Part shown: positions 7,401 to 10,375 of the stretch, piece after piece
Numbering within the stretch: the first letter of the stretch is position 1
Layout of the letters: every line of letters starts with the position of its first letter
Source: CAMXAS01 sp964442435
GTDB taxonomy: Bacteria > Bacteroidota > Bacteroidia > Bacteroidales > P3
Assembly: GCA_964442435.1 (NCBI GenBank)
Contig: CAYTZG010000034.1
Span: 1 to 10,375, forward strand
Direction of reading: 5' to 3'
DNA length: 10,375 nt
The notes under the pieces: generated by a model
Database searches by the model: none
Seen by the model: the letters and a program-made list of their open reading frames with translations, nothing else
Told to the model about the DNA's origin: nothing
Translations under genes and position numbers: made by a program

Positions 7401-8619
7401 CGAAGATGCGGCCGAATGGCACGTTTTCAGAGGCGTTGAAGGCAAATCCATCACCATCTTCTTCAAAGAGGACGAAGAAGGCTTGTTTGCCCATATTCCC
7501 GACATTATCGGTTCTTTCCCCACGGTTGCCGATACGATTCGTATTGTAGACGGCAAATTCGCCGTTCAGGTGTTGGCGGTAACGACGTCGAAAGAAGACA
7601 ATGGCGGCGGTGTGGCGCCTCAGTCCGCCAAAGTTCCCGGCGGTGCGGCTTCGTTCATGTACGCTTCCGATTTCGCCACGGCCGAATATTTTGACCATGA
7701 ACAGAGCCCGATTCTGCCCGAAACGGTTAAGGCGCCTGTATTCGTACCGACCGCCGGCGAGGTGGAAAAAGGCACGGGCGTTACTTGGACTTGGGATGCG
7801 GCTTACGATGAGTATGACGTGAGAGGCGTCGTTTACGTGGCCAATGGCAAGGACGAAGACCTGAACATCGACGGTGCCAAATACTACGAACTGCTCGCTG
7901 CGTGGAGCGACGAAGACGAGAATACGGTTCGTAAAGACGGCGAGGTATACCTGTATCTCGGAGAAGAAGAGGAATACCTGTATAAAATCGAAAAGGCCGT
8001 TACCCTCAAGGCCTGCTTGGTGGTGGGTGTCATGAAGGAAGTGGAAGAAGGCCAAGAAGGCGAGAATCCGGAACTCGAACTCGTACTCTCTCCGGTGGTT
8101 ACGGCCGCCTACACGATTAAGGGCGAAACCCCGGCCACTACGGTAGCCAAGCCGACGTTCAGCGTTAAGGCCGGCGAAGTGGAAAAGGGCACGAAGGTTG
8201 AAATCGCCTGCGAAACCGAAGGCGCTGTGATTTACTACACGGTAGACGGCAGCACCCCCACGGCCGAAAGCACCGAGTATAAGGAAGCCATCGAAATCAC
8301 GGGCAAGGTCACGATCAAGGCCATCGCCATCAAGGGCGACGCCAAGTCGGAAGTGGCCGAAGCCACCTACCAGCTGTTGGCCAACGAAGGCGAAGAAGAA
8401 TTGGTTGTAAGCGTATACCCGAACCCGAGCAACGGTCTGTTCAACCTCGAACTGCCGGTAGCGGCCACGGTAGACGTGTTTATGTCCAACGGTATGCTGT
8501 ATCAGCGTCTTACGCTGGCTCAAGGCAGCACCACGCTCAACATCGAACGCAGCGGCGTCTACTTCCTCCGCATTACGGGCGAAGGCCGCACGGTGGTTAA
8601 GCGTGTCATTGTACGTTAG
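4426..8619 (+). CDS. Large exported multi-repeat protein with T9SS type A sorting domain (paralogue 2)
   Basis: This encodes a 1397-residue paralogue of gene 1. The ATG at 4426 starts a near-copy of the gene 1 signal peptide (MKKLTWALWS...GVAFA, cleavage near residue 22) and is preceded by an A/C-rich leader without a Shine-Dalgarno. About eleven beta modules start near residues 24, 105, 190, 276, 416, 531, 693, 778, 910, 1102 and 1240. Modules 1, 2, 3, 7, 8, 9 and 11 show clear chitobiase C-terminal-like cores (for example IYYTTDGTEPT then TIKAIAI). Modules 4 and 5 are divergent, and module 6 (531-692) has lost the core motif and may be a different fold. Residues about 778-1397 align in order with 667-1290 of gene 1; the N-terminal arrays do not align module for module. 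Residues 1328 to the end form a T9SS type A sorting domain identical to gene 1 until the last eight residues or so. No catalytic domain is seen. Export by T9SS and cell-surface or secreted location are expected; adhesion or carbohydrate contact is only a guess. Confidence 0.93.
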   Translation: MKKLTWALWSLMLLLCSGVAFAQTAAPIFSPTGDALTPDQKVTIKSTTTGAVIYYTTDGTEPTAASTKYESAFFITAATTIKAIAIKDEVASEVSEKHYKLKPTNPKFTPPAGAVLANTVVHISCTPADAKIYYTTDGTTPTNESTEYNDDNGITITEEVTIKAIAYFGEGDDEAASGVATAKFPVGTKPEPPTFSPADGTAVIYGQKVTITGASGTKIYCTTNGNDPTTNLLPNNSPYKIAIKGDYTVKAIAVNGNIPASDVASATYTCKLSETSFVPAPADDLKIKQGTKIKCEAPEELAGDDYNDPEEFWFIYAEGEGADLTTTSEALQAVYDAVQNSIFLGLTYPSELEDLDYKIAYAAVGALNTYKWYFPAEAPSTDGEFKIRGRAVILNTKQEPVYGDMIEATYTVEGEAVDATLPTFSVEAGEVEAGTEVTLAPGEGGDFVLYVIDGDEADLTVAGFNNFKCFRYLPGNDVTTDMPNATPITINKGQTIKAVSVPILMIDQMYGDFVCGTPSEVAEVTYTVKDGDQLDKVPVLTVSPIRKDAADVTSGMTVEFTCTVDKKSYEDVGFAIRGKRGANAGLAKLEYRLSNEETAEWIDFGGEIGALNAGEVIAAIPDDNAQDAFAFNKTGATTVYYRMTLEGDDDGDVVMPVIAFELGDNAMPGAYEYIKSNLNTPLARTPLDIQVVPAAPVFEPADGATVDFGAELTLTCATKGAYILYTTDGSEPSKDNDNAEYYSQYLGANITAPTIKAVALLNGVYSDVVTANYTFNKIEATLSLTPMKEDTVGKNVGTGVEFSLAGWETEEFAATVYYTTDGTTVPSKADYEAQTDKVNGAIKMLSIKKEEVENWDGTVSEQIVKTDGHTLAITFDKATRLKAIGYMTVAGQNVETPVLDTMLQIKSEAKPTFSLTDGTVIKAGDELVLENPNYLPEAPEYDDFENEDDYFAAWDDYEAEVAEIPATVLYYSFDGTLPTGAAYDGQPMINTPEDAAEWHVFRGVEGKSITIFFKEDEEGLFAHIPDIIGSFPTVADTIRIVDGKFAVQVLAVTTSKEDNGGGVAPQSAKVPGGAASFMYASDFATAEYFDHEQSPILPETVKAPVFVPTAGEVEKGTGVTWTWDAAYDEYDVRGVVYVANGKDEDLNIDGAKYYELLAAWSDEDENTVRKDGEVYLYLGEEEEYLYKIEKAVTLKACLVVGVMKEVEEGQEGENPELELVLSPVVTAAYTIKGETPATTVAKPTFSVKAGEVEKGTKVEIACETEGAVIYYTVDGSTPTAESTEYKEAIEITGKVTIKAIAIKGDAKSEVAEATYQLLANEGEEELVVSVYPNPSNGLFNLELPVAATVDVFMSNGMLYQRLTLAQGSTTLNIERSGVYFLRITGEGRTVVKRVIVR
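8407..8591 (+). repeat. 185-bp identical repeat, copy 2 (sorting-domain coding region)
   Basis: This is the second copy of the block at 3918-4102, in the same reading frame and with no base difference found by eye. The offset between copies is 4489 bp, while the 46-bp identical block upstream has an offset of 4492 bp. An in-frame 3-bp indel therefore separates the two conserved stretches. The copies are long and direct enough to serve as substrates for recombination that would delete or fuse the two genes. Confidence 0.92.
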
Positions 8620-8636
8620 TCTACAAAGGTATTTAA

Positions 8637-8693
8637 GGCGCCCTTTCGGGCGTCAAACAGGCCCCGGTCGGAAACGATCGGGGCTTTGTTTTT
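8637..8693 (+). terminator. Double-hairpin intrinsic terminator after gene 2
   Basis: The first hairpin pairs 8637-8643 with 8648-8654 (CGCCC/GGGCG core, TTTC loop). The second is a 10-bp stem, GCCCCGGTCG (8661-8670) with CGATCGGGGC (8675-8684), with one G-U pair and a GAAA tetraloop, followed by TTTGTTTTT (8685-8693). It begins 18 bp after the stop codon. The design and much of the second stem match the terminator after gene 1. Confidence 0.88.
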
Positions 8694-8938
8694 ATGTTTT
8701 GGCCGTTCCCCGTTCCGAAAGGCCGTCAGGCGCCCCATGGCTTTTTGTACGGTTTATATTCTTGGTTGTCAGCGTGCCACCTCTCAATGTGCTGAATAGT
8801 GTCTGTCGGCGGCCCGAAAGGGAAATCGACCGTAAGTTCCTTTTGTTAATATTCTGATTTCATGCACTTCCAATGTGTATGATAAGGTAATGCGATGCAA
8901 ATTTTTGCACCATGATAAAGGATTGTCTTAGCGTAATA
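8694..8938. other. Intergenic stretch without a supported gene
   Basis: Between the gene 2 terminator and the gene 3 promoter-like element I see no convincing gene. A short frame running 8603-8857 overlaps the gene 2 end and the terminator and lacks any recognisable motif. The stretch is GC-richer up to about 8835 and AT-richer after that. The 12-mer CTTTTGTTAATA at 8840-8851 also occurs at 4268-4279 upstream of gene 2, which may be a shared upstream element or chance. Confidence 0.5.
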
Positions 8939-8974
8939 TTTGCGCACTCCGAATATATATAAGACCTTAGAGGC
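8939..8974 (+). promoter_or_regulatory. Promoter-like element shared with gene 1
   Basis: TTTG at 8939-8942 and the 23-nt block at 8952-8974 (containing ATATATATAAGACCTTAG) match the element at 122-157 with identical internal spacing and one mismatch in the block. The 9 nt between the two parts are mostly different, so the match is patterned, not a simple copied segment. It ends 19 nt before the gene 3 ATG, implying a very short leader that carries only the ribosome binding site. Confidence 0.55.
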
Positions 8975-8982
8975 AAAATTCC

Positions 8983-8988
8983 GGAGGA
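8983..8988 (+). promoter_or_regulatory. Strong Shine-Dalgarno sequence of gene 3
   Basis: GGAGGA lies 5 nt upstream of the ATG at 8994, a near-perfect complement to the 16S rRNA 3' end. Genes 1 and 2 have no such site, which is the norm in Bacteroidota. It fixes the start of gene 3 with good confidence. Confidence 0.75.
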
Positions 8989-8993
8989 ACGAT

Positions 8994-10375
8994 ATGAAAA
9001 AATTTCTCTTAGCGCTGATGGCCGTCCTGTTGTTGGGTGGTAGCCTGGCATGGGGCATAACGGTTTCGGGCACGATAACCGTGGAGGCGACGGATGCCCA
9101 AAAGAGCAAGTTGAACGGTCTTAAACTGATAGTGGGGCAATTTATGGGGGGCAAGGACGTATCCATGATGACGGAATTCAGCCTGCCGGCTTCTACCTAT
9201 TCGTGGAACGGCTATTTTGGCGGCGAAATATCATTCGGCATCGGCTTTAGCAAGGAGATGTTTTATGCAGAGATATTGAAGTCCGAAGAATGGGTCGTTG
9301 TCGATGCAACGGGCGCGGAGGTCAACCCGATGACCATGACCCTGAAAGCGGATGCGGAGGTCAACCTTACGATAAAGTATAAGGAAGCCGGTGGCGGCGA
9401 AGATGACACGCCCAAGGCCACGCTGATAGGCAAGGTTTGGGATGGAAGCGATTGTTTGGACGGGGTTACCGTGGCCATCGGCAATGCCGAGGGCTATGCC
9501 GCCCAACAGACCACCCAAAGCGATGCCGGCAAGTATGCCGATAAGGTAGGCTGTTCCACCGGCTACGAATTCACGGATTTGGCGTTGGGCACGTATACCC
9601 TTACGTATTCCAAGAGCGGCTATACCACACAAACGCAAGAAGTTGAAATTACGGAAGCAGGGGAGATGACAGCGCCGGCGGTAACCTTGGCGGCGGCGCC
9701 GGCCGACTATGTGTTCTATGGCACGCTCTCCTATCTGAATGCCGACAATGAAGCGGCTTATGTGCAAGGCGCCACCGTTACCGCCTACGACGGCGCCGGC
9801 CAAGACGCCGCCGTATTGGGCACGCCGGTTCAAACCGACGGCAACGGCGATTGGCGCATAACCCTGTCGTGTTTGGCCGGTGCCACGGTCTATTTCGATG
9901 CCGTACATCCCGACCTTGAGGTGGCTGAAAGAACGGCCGCGCAAGCGACAGACCTCCAAGGGGTTGAGGTAACGATAGCCTGCACGGCCAAGACGCCGGA
10001 GGAACCCGAAACGGTTACGCTGACGCTCAATGCCAACAATGACGCTTGGGGCACGGTAACGGGCGCGGACACCTACGAAAAGGGCGCGTCGGTAACGGCC
10101 AAGGCCACGCCCAACGAGGGCTACGAGTTCAAGGCATGGAAAGAGGGCGAAACCGAGGTTTACGCCGAGGCCGAATATCCGTTTACCATTGAGGAAGACC
10201 GCACGCTGACGGCGGTGTTCGCCGAAAAGCAGACGCCTCCGACGCCGCCCGTGGAACCCGAAACGGTGACGCTGACGCTCAACGTCAACGATGCCGCCAT
10301 GGGCACGGTAACGGGCGCGGGCACCTACGAAAAGGGCACGGAAGTCACGGTCAAGGCCACGCCCAACGCGGGCTA
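8994..10375 (+). CDS. Exported protein with carboxypeptidase-regulatory-like domains and InlB-type B-repeats (5' part)
   Basis: The frame is open from ATG 8994 to the window end: 460 codons seen, 3' end missing. A signal peptide is clear (MKKFLLALMAVLLLGGSLAWG, cleavage near residue 21 or a little earlier). Residues about 22-135 form a beta-rich region I do not recognise. Residues about 141-235 (ATLIGKVWDG...GVTVAI...LALGTYTLTYSKSGY) look like a carboxypeptidase regulatory-like beta-sandwich. A second, weaker one follows at about 239-330 (FYGTLSYL...GATVTAYDG...TDGNGDW). From residue 337 come divergent InlB B-repeats (VTLTLN...GTVTGAGTYEKG...ATPNEGYEFKAW...LTAVF), 84 residues apart, with the second cut by the window edge. 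These domains are typical of bacterial surface proteins and are extracellular. It is not a paralogue of genes 1 and 2. A T9SS sorting tail beyond the window is likely but not visible. Binding partner unknown. Confidence 0.88.
   Translation, partial: MKKFLLALMAVLLLGGSLAWGITVSGTITVEATDAQKSKLNGLKLIVGQFMGGKDVSMMTEFSLPASTYSWNGYFGGEISFGIGFSKEMFYAEILKSEEWVVVDATGAEVNPMTMTLKADAEVNLTIKYKEAGGGEDDTPKATLIGKVWDGSDCLDGVTVAIGNAEGYAAQQTTQSDAGKYADKVGCSTGYEFTDLALGTYTLTYSKSGYTTQTQEVEITEAGEMTAPAVTLAAAPADYVFYGTLSYLNADNEAAYVQGATVTAYDGAGQDAAVLGTPVQTDGNGDWRITLSCLAGATVYFDAVHPDLEVAERTAAQATDLQGVEVTIACTAKTPEEPETVTLTLNANNDAWGTVTGADTYEKGASVTAKATPNEGYEFKAWKEGETEVYAEAEYPFTIEEDRTLTAVFAEKQTPPTPPVEPETVTLTLNVNDAAMGTVTGAGTYEKGTEVTVKATPNAG
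10001..10123 (+). repeat. InlB-type repeat unit 1 (in gene 3)
   Basis: This is the first of two in-frame direct repeats spaced 252 bp (84 codons) apart. It begins at the EPETVTLTLN segment and runs to the NEGY segment. Compared with 10253-10375 I count about 16 differences over 123 bp, including non-silent ones, so the units are related but not freshly duplicated. A Pro-rich linker (TPPTPPVEPE) separates the units. Confidence 0.8.
10253..10375 (+). repeat. InlB-type repeat unit 2 (in gene 3, cut by window end)
   Basis: This is the second direct repeat unit, which continues past the window. It matches unit 1 in frame, with the conserved GTVTGAGTYEKGT and KATPNAGY segments. More units probably follow, since these domains usually occur in arrays. 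Confidence 0.8.

Noticed and set aside
258..8619. Possible chitinase or hexosaminidase enzymes, because of the chitobiase C-terminal-like modules
   Set aside because: No glycoside hydrolase domain or catalytic motif is seen; the whole length is accounted for by small beta modules and the sorting tail.
8603..8857. 84-codon frame after gene 2
   Set aside because: It starts inside gene 2, crosses the terminator, and has no recognisable motif.
8846..9166. Minus-strand frames over the gene 3 promoter region
   Set aside because: They overlap the signal peptide, Shine-Dalgarno and promoter-like element of gene 3, and the protein sequence is unconvincing.
1..10375. CRISPR array, tRNA/rRNA or transposase
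   Set aside because: No short regularly spaced repeats with unique spacers, no RNA gene signature and no transposase frame or inverted repeats were found. The repeats present are protein-coding modules.

Overview
The window comes from a member of the Bacteroidota, most likely the order Bacteroidales. Both complete proteins end in a type IX secretion system (T9SS) type A sorting domain, a C-terminal signal confined to this phylum. The first two start codons have A/C-rich leaders without a Shine-Dalgarno sequence, as is usual there. All three genes lie on the + strand and all encode predicted exported, repeat-built proteins. No metabolic, RNA, CRISPR or transposase gene is visible.

Layout. Positions 1-257 are non-coding: a C-run tract that forms a canonical G-quadruplex pattern on the - strand, an AT-rich promoter-like stretch, and a GC-rich leader hairpin. 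Positions 258-4130 hold a 1290-residue protein: signal peptide, about ten chitobiase C-terminal/Fn3-associated-like beta modules, and a sorting tail. Positions 4131-4425 hold a double-hairpin terminator and the next leader, which has its own hairpin. Positions 4426-8619 hold a 1397-residue paralogue of the same design with about eleven modules. Positions 8620-8993 hold a second, closely similar double-hairpin terminator and a promoter-like element shared with gene 1. Positions 8994-10375 hold the 5' part (460 codons) of a different exported protein with two carboxypeptidase-regulatory-like domains followed by InlB-type B-repeats; it runs off the window.

How the genes relate. Genes 1 and 2 have collinear, homologous C-terminal halves (about 620 residues) but N-terminal module arrays that do not align one to one. 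The last 185 bp or so encoding the sorting domain are identical at the nucleotide level, including silent sites, while adjoining codons differ. This suggests recent sequence exchange (gene conversion) between tandem surface-protein genes. A G-quadruplex-forming tract upstream of the first copy makes a programmed variation locus an attractive but unproven idea. Each gene probably has its own transcript, because terminators follow genes 1 and 2 and promoter-like sequences precede each gene. The three products are best read as a cluster of large exported proteins, two of them probably anchored or released through T9SS. Their ligand or structural role cannot be told from sequence.
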